Shown piece by piece: positions 1-11,395 of a stretch of DNA of 64,000 nucleotides (positions within the stretch are counted from its first letter, which is position 1; each line of letters begins with the position of its first letter). The stretch spans positions 450,537,219 to 450,601,218 of the forward strand of contig OX422211.1 of assembly GCA_949130495.1 (NCBI GenBank), given 5' to 3'. The notes beneath the pieces were generated by a model. It worked only from the letters and a program-made list of their open reading frames with translations. It made no database searches and was not told the DNA's origin. The position numbers were made by a program, and so were the translations under genes. The DNA comes from Sambucus nigra. Its lineage: Eukaryota; Streptophyta; Magnoliopsida; Dipsacales; Adoxaceae.

Positions 1-726
1 TCTTCCGTACGTCCTCCCGTGTTCAATGGTGACAACTTCGCTTACTAGAAAGTAAGAATGGTTGCACACCTCCAACACTTGGGAGATGAGGTATGGGATA
101 TGGTTAAAATGGTTATTTTGTTCTTAATCATTTAGTTGAGGATGGTGATGCCCAAAATTCTGTTAAGAAACCCCTTTCCGAATGGACTAAAGATGAAAAG
201 TCAAATTCTCATTATAACAATATAGGCAAAAATTCTCTTTTTCAAGGGATGGATGCAACCGAATTTAAAGGAGTTCTAGCTTGTACCTCATCTAAGGAGG
301 CTTGGATAGTTATAATGATAGCTCATGAAGGAGACTCTAGGGTTAAAATAATTAAGTCTCAAATGCTAGTTAGAATTTATGATTCTCTTTTTACGAAAGA
401 TAATAAGAAATTTGATGATTTTTACTTTAAATTGCAAGATATTATTAATCAATCACATGCTAATGGCGTTATTTATTTTGGTTCATAAATATGTGATAAA
501 ATAATAAGGTCTCTTCCTAAGAGTTTTGTTTTAACAATTCATGCTATGGGTGAAAATATAAATGGCAACTATACCCCTCATCTATTGTGTAGTAAACTTA
601 GAACTTTTGAACTACAAAGCACATTAAGAGATGAACAAAGATCCAAAGAACCCGCACACTCTGAAACACAAAATGTGCTTAATTTTATATCTAAGGTAAA
701 TAATCAGGCTTTTACTTCTTCCTTGT
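1..726 (+). pseudogene. Copia-type Gag, N-terminal part (UBN2 family), decayed
   Basis: Frame 1 opens with RPPVFNGDNFAY, the conserved start of plant copia-type Gag proteins (usual form PPxFNGxNYxxW), followed by a TAG stop where the family has Trp. A 79-residue open piece at 249-488 holds the UBN2-like core (KEAW, then an HEGDSRVKI stretch, and a KFDDFYFKLQDI segment matching the usual DFYxRLxxI). A further open piece from 546 ends at the insertion point of element I at 726, and the gene resumes at 11396. Gag would be the structural protein that packages element RNA. Stops and frameshifts make it non-functional. The start and the 5' LTR lie left of the window. Assignment to UBN2-type Gag is fairly sure; the clade is not determined. 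Confidence 0.7.
722..726. repeat. Target-site duplication CTTGT, left copy (element I)
   Basis: The five bases CTTGT just left of the first TG of the 5' LTR reappear at 11391-11395 just after the last CA of the 3' LTR. This fixes both element ends and shows that element I inserted into the copia-type gag. Confidence 0.9.
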
Positions 727-1825
727 TGTAATACCCCGTAAATTTATTGATTTTTATTTAAGGGATTAATTGAATTAAATGAGAATTAATTGGAAATTAA
801 TCAGGAGGTAAATACTAGCGAGATGTGAATTGGTATTTGATTATGATGTTAAAATAAAACATTACTGAGAATATATGGTAATATACGAGTATTGAAAATA
901 TTAAAATTGTCGCGAGGCAGAAATACGACAATTTGGGAAATTAAGTTGGGACGCGCGTGTTCGTCGCGTCAGGAATGAATTAAATTAGATTAAAAACTAC
1001 ATTATATTTTTAATAACTGAATGCTCATTTTGAGTACACCAATGTGTCTGAAAGGTTCGAAATAGTCAGAAAACACTAGCCGGGGGTTAAGTTTGCGTCC
1101 CGGGGCATTTTTAGGCCAAACCGGCAACCCAGAAGGGTATTTTGGTAATTTTAAAAATTAGGGAATTAAAACCCATGAATTTTAGAGTTTAATTATATAT
1201 AATTAGAGAGGACACTAAGGCCATTATCAGACAAAGGCAATAGAGTAGGCTACGGGGGTTTAGAGAGAAGTTACAAGAGGTTCCAAACCAAAACCATCAC
1301 CCATCACCACCATTTTGGAAGGATTTGTGACAAGAAAGAGGAGAAAATCAGCCTATATTCACCAAAAAAAATAAGAAGAACAAACTTAAGCCACGTGATT
1401 TGATATTATTAATTTCAACGAATATTTCCTCTATGTTATATACCTTGAAAGTTTTGATGAAACCCCAAATAGGATGGTTGTGGAACTCATAATTTTGAAT
1501 AGGGATTGCATGTAGAATGGTTATGGACGAATTCAGTACCCAAAATATAACTTTTGATGATTTAAAAATGGATTAATAAGGAGTCTTTGTATTCACGTAA
1601 ATTCTGGGTTCATGTTCGTAAGGTTTGGGGCAAGATTTGAGGGATGTATGGTTATTACATGCTGATTAGTAAAATTTGACCCCAAAAATATGTTAAGAAG
1701 TGACCTAGGGTGACTTAGAATAGTTTAAAAATATTAAAACTTAATTGTTATGAACTTAGGATGGATTTAGAGTAATAAAATAGGGAAAAACTAAATTGGG
1801 AGAAATTCTGGGCATTCTCGAAATT

Positions 1826-1966
1826 TTCGTTAGAAGACCAACCCAGGTCGTTCGAATGACCTCGTTAGAACGAGCTTCTAACGAGATTCCAGTAGCCCTT
1901 CTAACGAGTTGGTGGTTCGTTTGAAGCCTTTCGTTCGAATGAGATCTCAAAAACTTCTCACGAGAT
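1826..1966 (+). promoter_or_regulatory. TTCGAA-type palindrome cluster in U3 (5' LTR, element I)
   Basis: Mixed copies of CGTTAGAAG, CTTCTAACGAG and TTCGAA-centred palindromes are packed into about 140 bp, ending about 135 bp before the TATA box at 2102. Several copies have decayed by C-to-T type changes compared with the 3' LTR. Position upstream of TATA suggests a U3 enhancer; this is inference. Confidence 0.55.
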
Positions 1967-2101
1967 TACAGAATGGTCTTTTTCGGTCCGATTTTAGTTT
2001 CGAACTTTCCGTAGACTTATTTAATTGAGTGTTATTCTTCCCTTGTTGATTAGTGGGTATAAATGTGATATTGTAGTACCTTGAGTATTAAAACTTGGAA
2101 T

Positions 2102-2109
2102 TATATAAA
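2102..2109 (+). promoter_or_regulatory. TATA box, 5' LTR of element I
   Basis: TATATAAA followed by GGACC, about 1.4 kb into the LTR and shortly downstream of the palindrome cluster. The same motif is kept in the 3' LTR at 9880-9887. It is the likely boundary region between U3 and R. Confidence 0.6.
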
Positions 2110-3603
2110 GGACCTGGTGACTTCTAGGGGTTAGGTTGTAAGTACTTGAATTTGCGACGTGAGAAGTGTTAGCGAACTATATTGTATATTATCCAGGGAC
2201 TTGTAAATGTACAACATTTAATGACGATATAGAAATGTAAAATATACCTCTTTTAATATTATAAGATATCTAAGATGTGTGAATGCTTAGTATATGGACT
2301 TGTATGTGTATAACATACCTACCATACTTGCTATCACAGGAGGTCGGCTTCCGATTAGGGCCATCTAATCTTTGTGTGCCTACGGAGGGATTTATATTGG
2401 TACCTCAAGGACATAGTTCATAGAATGACTTATTGGTGAGTTAATAAGTTAGCTGACCATGGGAGCATAGGTATGTGCGTGACCCATGGGTATGTGAACT
2501 ATGTTCGCCTCCATTATGTTTGTTTGTTTCTTATTGAAACATTTCCTGAGAGATTCGGAACACGTGGTCCTTATGTACGTGATGTACCGAGATTCGATAG
2601 CAGAGCATGTGTGCACCGCAGCTTAGCCTAGGGGTGACATTATTGTATATTTATGATGAGATTAATATACTGATAATTGAGATGGACTGTTTATTAAAGG
2701 GTAAGTGCAAATAATTGTAACATTTTTAGTAGAGTTAAAAATGGAAAATTCATAGTAATTCTTATAACTAATTCTTAGTAATAAAAGTAAGACTCTCATT
2801 TTATATTAAGATGTCAGGAATTGAACTTTGAATTGTAAAGTCAAGTCAGGCTATGGATTGGACTAGTTAAATAGAGGAATAACTATAACGGGTACAGGTA
2901 CGTTAGGCGTGCACAAATAGTTGAGAGGTGAGGAACTTATGTGAGTGCACGCACTATCATGTATTTTATATTCACTGTTTAATGATGTTAAACACTTGCT
3001 ATATTTTAAACTGTTTTCACAATCGAGCTCTAACCCGTTTGCTTTCAAATCTATTTTCTTGTAAAAACCTTTTAGGTGCCCAGCCACAAGGACACCAAGC
3101 TTATAAGTTCCTTTCCAGTGACGTGTTGTAGCTGCTGTGGAAGTTACAAGGCCTTGGTAGTAGATGCCTCCACTTTTACCTTTGACTCCATTCCAGATTT
3201 ATTCATCTGTAGGGCATGTCGCCCCTTTCTTCTTAGAGACAGCTTATTTATTCAGTCTTATTTCAGTTTTGGATATAATTAATTAGTGATTTAGACTTTG
3301 TATTTTGTTTTATTCAGTATTTGGATTATTCAGAGGAGTATTCCTCCAGAATTCATTTTATTCCATTATTATTCTATTGTGACTGTTATGTGGTTGTGGT
3401 ATCATTATTTTATAATTTAAACTTGTTGCATGTTAATCTAATTTAGTTAAAATTGACGTCTCACTTTTTAAATATTAGGTGGCTAGTATTGGTTTAAAAA
3501 ATGTTGTCGACAGTGATGCTATGAACTGAACCAACTTGACATTTTGTATTAATTTGAGTAAAGGAGTAGCTACCCGGTATTTAATTAGACAAGGTGTCTC
3601 AGG

Positions 3604-3615
3604 TGGTATCAGAGC
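3604..3615 (+). other. Primer-binding site, initiator tRNA-Met (element I)
   Basis: TGGTATCAGAGC, complementary to the 3' end of plant initiator tRNA-Met, lies two bases after the 5' LTR. It primes minus-strand DNA synthesis. Confidence 0.95.
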
Positions 3616-3785
3616 ACCAGGTTCTAGTGTCCTTAGGATCTGCACGGCTTGTTATGTTTCCGCTGAGCATTCTTTGATTTAGAGCCCTATATTTTAGGAT
3701 TGTTGTACTCTTTTGTGTATCTTACGCTCTTCAAATATTTTTTAGATAATAACTGTAGACTTATAATACTTCTCTTTCATTTCAA

Positions 3786-6700
3786 ATGCCTCCACGACGT
3801 GCACAGCGAGTTCCCAGGGATGCTCAGCCCGAGCCACAGCCTGCACCAGTTCAGGGCACTATGAATGCTGCAGAGGTTGCCGCTATTGTGGCCCAAGCGG
3901 TAAATGTCTCTCTAGAAGTTATGCAGTAGGCACCGCCTCAGGTGCCGGTAGTAGCACCAGCACAGGCTCATGCATTCCCGTCTACTTGGGAATGTGTTCG
4001 TGATGCTTTTCAAAAGGCACACCCTTTGGAGTTTACAGGTAGCTCCGACGTCATTGTGTCCAGTCAGTGGAAGGACATCCAAAGACACTTGAGGATGTAC
4101 GAGTGTACGGATGTACAGAGGAAGATACTGGCTAATTTTAAGCTGGTAGGGTCAGCGTTGCAGTGGTGAGAGTTCATTACCACCGTGGAGGAGAGGGATG
4201 TTCTTACTATTTAGGAGTTTTGTTGCGGTTCGACCGCAAGTATTTTCCCTCAGCCGTTCACACCGAGATAAGAAGAAAATTAATGAACCTCAAGCAATAG
4301 GGGAGGACAGTTGTTGAATATGAGTTCGAGTTCACAAATCTCTTGAACATTGCCCCCGATGAGATTCTGACAGAGGAGAAGAAGATACAAAAATTCATGG
4401 ATGGGTTGGCCTCGAGGATCCGTCAATATTTACTGGGAAATCTCTCATTGGTCACTTATTCTGATGTGGTTAACGCAACACTGCTTCACTTACAGGACCA
4501 TCGCTTTCGCTTGTCAGAGGGTAAGCAATCAGGAGAGTCTACCCATCAGGGCAGGACAAGAGGAAATGGTGCCAACGGGGCACAATCAGTTCAGGGTCAG
4601 CACAGGTAGAGTGATCAGTGTTCCCAGCAGGGGGATTCTAAGATATTTCGATATGGAGGTTTCAGAAATAGTCAGGGAGGTTTTCGTCATGGCCAACAGG
4701 GTTATCACGGTCATTGGGTTCAGTAGGGCCAGCACGACCAACATTAGCAGTTTCAGCAGGGCCAACATGGTCAGTGGAGGAATGGTAACGGTCATCAAGG
4801 CAGGGCCCCACAGCAACAACAGGGTCAGAGAGGGGGAAACTTTCTGAGGAAATGTTTTATTGTGGAAAGATTGGTCACAAACGCCAAGAGTATCCTGATA
4901 AGGGCAGGGCCCCACAGCAACAACAGCAGGGTGCTCGTCATGAGCCCCAGAGGCCTATGTTTCTCGCCGCCCTCCCAGCACCATCATAGATGCCAACTTT
5001 GCCACCTATCCCAGCAGTCCCAGTCCAACAGGGACAGCTTCAGTACAGGTGAGTTTATCAGCTCCAGTAGGCCGTAGTCCCACAGGATCCACCTGCTATT
5101 GAGGGTATGTTCTCTATTCACGGGACTATGGGGCGTATTTTATTTGATATGGGAGCCACAAATTGTTTCATTACCACGAGATTTGCACGCATTATAAGGT
5201 TGTTAGACATTGTAGAGAGTACGATTACTTGCGTAGATTCACCCTTGAGTAGGGTTCTGTGATTTTTCCTATTTGTAGAGGTGTGGGTGTAGAGATTAGG
5301 AGATTTACTTTACCTGCTAATATGTTAGTATTAGATATAACTGAGTACGATGCGATCATTGGTATGGATTGGCTAGTTACATATCGAGCCATGATTGATT
5401 GTTTCAGCAGGAGTATTATTTTTGCTATACCCGGTCAAGAGATGTTCTTAGTGGCGATGCCTCGTCCTGAGGGAGGATCGTCCACTCACTTGTATTACAT
5501 AGAAGAGGAGACCTCTAAGGAAGTAGTGATACCACTCGATTCGATTCTAGTTGTTAAGGAGTTTGCTAATGTATTCCAAGATATTCCAGGATTACCTCCT
5601 AGCAGAGAGACATAATTTATTATCGATTTGATGCCGAGCACTCGACCTATAGCCCGATCACCATACCGTATGGCTCTAGCGGAGATGAGAGAGCTATGAG
5701 ATCAAATAGAATAGATGTTGGGTTAAGGGTTTATCCGTAGGAGTACCTCTCCATTAGGTGCACATGTGCTGTTCGTGAAAAAGATGGATGGATCTTTGAG
5801 GTTGTGTGTAGATTATCGGGAGTTTAATCAAGTCACAATACGGAACAAGTATCCATTGCCCCGAATCGATGACTTATTCGACCAGTTGAGAAGAGCGGCT
5901 TTCTTCTCAAAGATCGACTTGAGATCGGGTTACCATCAGTTGCGTATCAGGGAACAGGATGTCTCGAAGACTGCCTTCTTAACAAGATATGGTTCCTACG
6001 AGTTTCGTGTTATGACTTTTTTCCTAACCAACGCTCCAACCGTGTTTATGGAATTGATAAATAGGGTGTTTAGAGAGTTCCTAGACTAGTTCGTCATCGT
6101 CTTTATTGATGACATTCTGGTTTACTCCAAGATAGAGGAGGAACACGCCGAGCACTTGAGATAGGTTTTGCAGACGTTGCGTCAGAATGAGTTATATGCA
6201 AAATATGAGAAGTGTGGGTTTTGGCTGAAGGAGGTACAGTTTTTGGGGAATATCATTTCAGACAGAGGAATATCAGTTGATCCGAGGAAAGTATCGGCGG
6301 TGAGAGAGTGGGGACAGCCCACGACACCAACAGAAATACGTAGTTTCTTGGGCCTAGCAGGATACTATACGAGGTTTATTTGGGGTTTATCTAAGATAGC
6401 GGGTCCTTTAACACATCTGACTCGCAAAGGTGTGCCATTCATCTGGAGCGATGCCTGTCAGTTGGCATTCGATGAGTTGAAGGACAAGTTGACCTCAGCG
6501 CCAGTGTTAGTATTGCCCAGACTGAGAGTTGAGTATCTAGTCTACACCGATGCATCCTTACAAGGACTTAGAGGTGTATTGCAACAGGAGAGTCGGGCTA
6601 TAGCTTATGCTTTCCATAAGCTTAAGCCTCATGAGAAGAATTACCCTACCCATAACTTGGAGTTAGCGGCAGTCGTATTTGCTCTTCAGATTTGGAGACA

Positions 6701-8432
6701 TTATCTCTTGGGAGAGAAATTCTGTTTGTTCACGGACCACAAGTCTCTACAGTACCTCTTCACGCAGAAGGAACTTAATATGCATCAACGTCGGTGGCTT
6801 GAATTCGTGAAGGTTTATCAGTTCGATATCCAATATCACCCAGGGAAGGCTAACATGGTAGTAGATGCATTAAGACGTATGCCAGTAGGTGAGGTGGCCG
6901 AAATGTGGAGAGCAAAGTGGAAGGAGTTGGGACACCAGGATGCAGTGGCCCGATTATTCATGTCTGTGATGACCGTTACGCCTCAGATTGTTGTGAGAGT
7001 GATACAGGCCAGGCAAAAGACTCGTTCTGTCAAGAGCAGATAGTTCGATTACTAGCAGAGGGAGCCGAGTCCTATACCATTAGTTCAGACGGGGGCTTAC
7101 GCTTCAATGGGAGACTGGTCATTCCAGAAGGGGAAGACTTGCAGCACAAGGTAATGTTAGATTCGCACGGTTCGCGATTTGCAGTACATCCTGGCGGGGA
7201 TAAGATGTATCAGGACATGAGGTGACTGTACTAGTGGAGCGGGATAAAGAGAGATATTATCGAGTTCGTTTCTTAAATGTGACACTTGTCAGCTGGTAAA
7301 GGTGGACCATCAGAGATCGGCAGGACTTCTACATCCATTAGAGATCCCTATGTGTAAATGGGAGAGCATTTACATGGATTTCATCACGGGGTTACCTACG
7401 TCACAGAGGGGTCACGACTCCATATGGGTAATCGTGGATCGGCTGACCAAAGTTACTCATTTTTTGCCTGCCCGGACAGACTACACTACGGGACAGTATG
7501 CCCAGATTTTCATAGCGAAGATAGTGAGACTTCACGGGGTACCTCTCAATATCGTGTCTGACCGAGACAAGATATTTGTCTCACGATTTTGGGAGATTTT
7601 CCAGGAGGACATGGGTACAGAGTTACGACTGAGTACGGCGTATCACCCGTAGACAAATGAGCAAACCGAGCGGACGAACCAGATGTTAGAGGACATGTTG
7701 CGTATGTGCATCCTAGACTTTGGAGGTGGTTAGGAGCAGTACCTTCCACTGGTGGAGTTTGCTTATAATAACTCCTATCAGTTCACCATTGACATGGCTC
7801 CATTTGAGGCGTTGTATGGTAGACCTTGTCGTTCCCCATCATGTTGGTTAGAGGTTGGGGATAACAAACTCCTTGGGCCGGAAGTGATTCAGGATACTTC
7901 GGCAAGGATAGAGATAATACGAAGTCGTATTCGGGTAGCTCAGGACCGATAGAAGAGCTATGCTGATGCCAAGAGGTTCTTCAGAGAATTCAAGGTGGGG
8001 GACCAGGTGCTACTCAGAGTATCTCCGATGAAGGGGATTATGCGTTTTGGAAAGAAGGGGAAACTGGCACCAAGATATGTGGGGTCGTTTCCTATCATCG
8101 AGCGGATTGGGCCAGTAGCGTATAGACTTGGGTTACCGGAGCGCTTGTATATGATTCATGACGTGTTCCATATTTTCTCGCTAAAGAGATATCTTAGGGA
8201 CGATTTCCCCCATACTCACATTGCTTTAGAGGACATCGATCTACAACCCGATAGTTCCTATGAGGAGGGGCCGATTGCCATTCTGGACCACAGCGAGAGG
8301 AAACTGAGGTCGAAGATAGTACCATTAGTACCTGTTCAGTGGCGGCATCATAATGCTGAGGAGTCCACATGGGAGCGCGAGGATGAGATGCGCGAGCGTT
8401 ATCCAGAGTTATTTTTAGTAGGTATTATTTAG
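3786..8432 (+). pseudogene. Ty3/gypsy gag-pol polyprotein, decayed (element I)
   Basis: ATG at 3786 starts MPPRRAQR, equivalent to the Gag start in element C. The frame is broken repeatedly; a TAG near 3928 replaces a Gln. Open pieces follow the normal order: Gag 3942-4609; a zinc knuckle near 4858 with its last Cys changed to Tyr; protease-like 5259-5615 (contains IIGMDWL); RT 5766-6089 ([16 protein letters not shown], then the GYHQLRI region); RT/RNase H 6168-7043 (YTDAS, FTDHKSL); integrase 7302-7952 (MDFITGLPTSQRGHDS, VSDRDKIF); and a chromodomain-like C-terminus 7995-8432 (QWRHHNAEESTWE). It keeps the integrase segment that is deleted in both copies of element C. No functional protein is expected. 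Confidence 0.9.
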
Positions 8433-8462
8433 TTCTGAATTTCGGGATGAAATTCTGTTATT

Positions 8463-8474
8463 AGGGGGGAAATA
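8463..8474 (+). other. Polypurine tract of element I
   Basis: AGGGGGGAAATA directly abuts the first TG of the 3' LTR, the position of the plus-strand primer. The equivalent C-rich tracts next to the minus-strand elements lie at 31442, 41352, 46727 and 54548. Confidence 0.85.
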
Positions 8475-9577
8475 TGTAATACCCCGTAATTTTATTGATT
8501 TTTATTTAAGGGATTAATTGAATTAAATGAGAATTAATTGAAAATTAATCCGGATGTAAATACTAGCGAGATGTGAATTGGTATTTGATTATGATGTTAA
8601 AATAAAACATTACTGAGAATATATGGTAATATACAAGTATTGAAAATATTAAAATTATCGCGAGGCAGAAATACGATAGTTTGGAAAATTAAGTTAGGAC
8701 GTACGTGTCAGTCGCGCCAGGAATGAATTTAATTAGATTAAAAATTAAATTATATTTTTATCAACCGAATCATCATTTTGAGTGCGCCAATGTGTCCGAA
8801 AGGGTCGAAATAGTCAGAAAACACAAGCCGGGGGTTAAATTTGGGTCCCGGGGCATTTTAGGCCAAACCGGCAACCTAGAAGGGTATTTTGATAATTTTA
8901 AAAATTAAGGAATTAAAACCCATAAATTTTAGAGTTTAATTATATTTTATTAGATAGGCCACTAAGGTCATTATCAGCCAAAGGCAAGAGAGTAAGCTAC
9001 AGGGGTTTTGAGAGAAATTAGAGAGAAGTTACAAGAGGTTCCAAACCAAAACCATCACCTATCACCACCATTTTGAAAGGATTTGTGATAAGAAAGAGGA
9101 GAAAATCAGCCTATATTCACCAACAACAAATCTGAAGAACAAACTTAAGGCAACTGATTTGATATTATTAATTTTAATGAATATTTCCTCCATGTTTAGT
9201 ATAGAAACTTTATATACCTTGAAAGTTTTGATGAAACTCATAATTTTGAATAAGGATTGCATGTAGAATGGTTATGGGCGAATTTAGTACCCAAAATATA
9301 ACTTTTGATGGTTTGAAAACGGATTAATATGGAGTCTTTGTATTCAAGTAAATTCTGGGTTCATGTTCATAAGGTTTGGGGAAAAATTTGGGGATTTATG
9401 GTTATTACATGCTGATTAGTAAGATTTGACCCCAAAAATATGTTAAGAAGTGACCTAGGGTGACTTAGAATAGTTGAAAAACATTAAAACTTAATTGGTA
9501 TGAACTTAGGATTGATTTAGAGAATGAAAATGGGGAAAAACGAAGTTGGGAGAAATTCTGGGCATTCTCGGAATTTT

Positions 9578-9746
9578 CGTTAGAAGACCAACCCAGGTCA
9601 TTCGAACGACCTTGTTCGAACGAGCTTCTAACGAGATTCTAGTAGCCCTTCTAATAAGTTGATGGTTCGTTCGAAGCCTTTCATTCGAATGAACTAGTTC
9701 GAACGTCCTCGTTCGAAGGAGATCTCAGAAACTTCTAACGAGATTA
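9578..9746 (+). promoter_or_regulatory. TTCGAA-type palindrome cluster in U3 (3' LTR, element I)
   Basis: Six TTCGAA hexamers plus CTTCTAACGAG/CGTTAGAAG motifs within about 170 bp, ending about 135 bp upstream of the TATA box at 9880. It includes a block of about 30 bp, with two further TTCGAA cores, that the 5' LTR lacks. Confidence 0.6.
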
Positions 9747-9879
9747 CAAAATGGTCTTTTTCGGTTCGATTTTAGTTTCGAACTTTCCGTAGACTTATTT
9801 AATTGAGTGTTATTATTCCCTTGTTGATTAGTGGGTATAAATGTTATATTGGAGTACCTTGAGGATTAAAACTTGGAAT

Positions 9880-9887
9880 TATATAAA
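9880..9887 (+). promoter_or_regulatory. TATA box, 3' LTR of element I
   Basis: TATATAAA in the same context as 2102-2109, conserved between LTRs that otherwise differ visibly. Confidence 0.6.
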
Positions 9888-11390
9888 GGACCTGGTGACT
9901 TCTAGGGGTTAGGTTGTAAGTACTTGAATTTGCGACTTGAGAAGTGTTGACGAACTATATTGTATATTATCCGGGGACTTGTAAATGTACAACATTTAAT
10001 GACGATATAACAATGTAACATATACCTCTTTTAATATTATAAGATATCTAAGATGTGTGAATGCTTAGTATATGGACTTGTATGTGTATAACATACCTAC
10101 CATACTGGCTATCATAAGAGGTCGGCTTTCGATCAGGGCCATCTAATCTTTGTGTGCCTACGAGGGGATTTAGATTGGTACCTCAAGGACATAGGCCAGA
10201 GAATGACTTATTGGTGAGTTAATAAGTTAGCTGACCAAGGGAGCGTAGGTATGTGCGTGACCCATGGGTATGTGAACTATGTTCGCCTCCATTATGTGTG
10301 TTTGTTTCTTATTGAAATGTTTCCTGAGAGAGTCGGAACACGTAGTCCTTATGTACGCGACGTACCGGGATTCGATAGCAGAGTATGTGTGCACCACAGC
10401 TTAGCCTAGGGGTGCCATTATTGTATATTTATGATGACATTAATATACTGATAATTGAGATGGACTGCTTATTAAAGGGTAAGGGTAAATAATTGTAACA
10501 TTTTTAGTAGAGTTAAAAATGGAAAATTCATAGTAATTCTTATAACTAATTCTGAGTAATAAAAGTAAGACTCTTAGTTTATATTAAGATGTCGGGAATT
10601 GAACTTTGAATTGTAAAGATAAGTCAGGTTATGGATTGGTCTAGTTAAATAGAGGAATAACTAGAACGGGTACGGGTACGGGTACGGGTACGTTAGGCGT
10701 GTACAATTAGTTGAGAGGTGAGGAACTTATGTGAGTGCACGCACTATCATGTATTTTATATTCACTGTTTAATGATATTAAACACTTACTATATTTTAAA
10801 CAGTTTTCACAATCGGGCTCTGACCCGTTTGCTTTCAAATCTATTTTCTTGTAAAAACCTTTTAGGTGCCCAGCCATAAGGACACCAAGCTTAGAAGTTC
10901 CATTCCAGTGACGTGCTGTAGCTACTGTGGAGGTTACAGGGCCTCGATAGTAGATGCCTCCACTTTCCGCTTTGACTCCATTCCAGATTTATTCATCTTT
11001 AGGGCATGCCACCCCTTTCTTCTTAGAGACAGCTTCTTTATTCAGTTTTATTTCAGTTTTGGATATAATTAATTAGTGATTCAGACTTTATGTTTGATTT
11101 TATTCAGTATTCGGATTATTCAGAGGAGTATTCCTCCAGAATTCATTTTATTCCATTATTATTCTATTGTGATGTGATGTGGTTGTGGTATCATTATTTC
11201 ATAATTTAAACTTGTTGCATGTTAATCTAATTTAGTTAAAATTGACATCTCACTTTTTAAATATTAGGTGGCTAGTATTGGTTTAAAAAAAATTTTCAGC
11301 AGTGATGCTATGAACTGAACCAACTTGACATTTTGTATTAATTTGAATAAAGGAGTAGCTACCCGGTATTTAATTAGACGGGGTGTCACA

Positions 11391-11395
11391 CTTGT
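11391..11395. repeat. Target-site duplication CTTGT, right copy (element I)
   Basis: Matches 722-726 exactly and immediately follows the terminal CA of the 3' LTR. Confidence 0.9.

Larger units (their letters stand above)
727..3601 (+). repeat. 5' LTR of element I
   Basis: Begins TGTAATACCCCG and ends GTGTCTCA immediately before the primer-binding site; 2875 bp. It matches the 3' LTR throughout. Visible differences include a missing block of about 30 bp inside the palindrome cluster near 1948 and fewer GGGTAC-type hexamers near 2890. Confidence 0.93.
727..11390 (+). mobile_element. Element I: complete Ty3/gypsy LTR retrotransposon, decayed
   Basis: The structure is complete: 5' LTR 727-3601, PBS 3604-3615, gag-pol pseudogene 3786-8432, polypurine tract 8463-8474, 3' LTR 8475-11390, and a CTTGT duplication on both sides. 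Domain order (Gag, zinc knuckle, protease, RT, RNase H, integrase, chromodomain-like C-terminus) marks a Ty3/gypsy chromovirus. LTRs of about 2.9 kb and a Gag starting MPPRR suggest the Tekay/Del group; the clade is inference. Many internal stops and the visible divergence of the two LTRs show that it is older than element C, to which it is related throughout the coding region. Confidence 0.93.
8475..11390 (+). repeat. 3' LTR of element I
   Basis: 2916 bp from TGTAATACC to GTGTCACA, homologous to 727-3601. It keeps more intact palindromes (9578-9746) and carries a run of four GGGTAC-type hexamers near 10676-10690 where the 5' LTR has about two. Confidence 0.93.
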
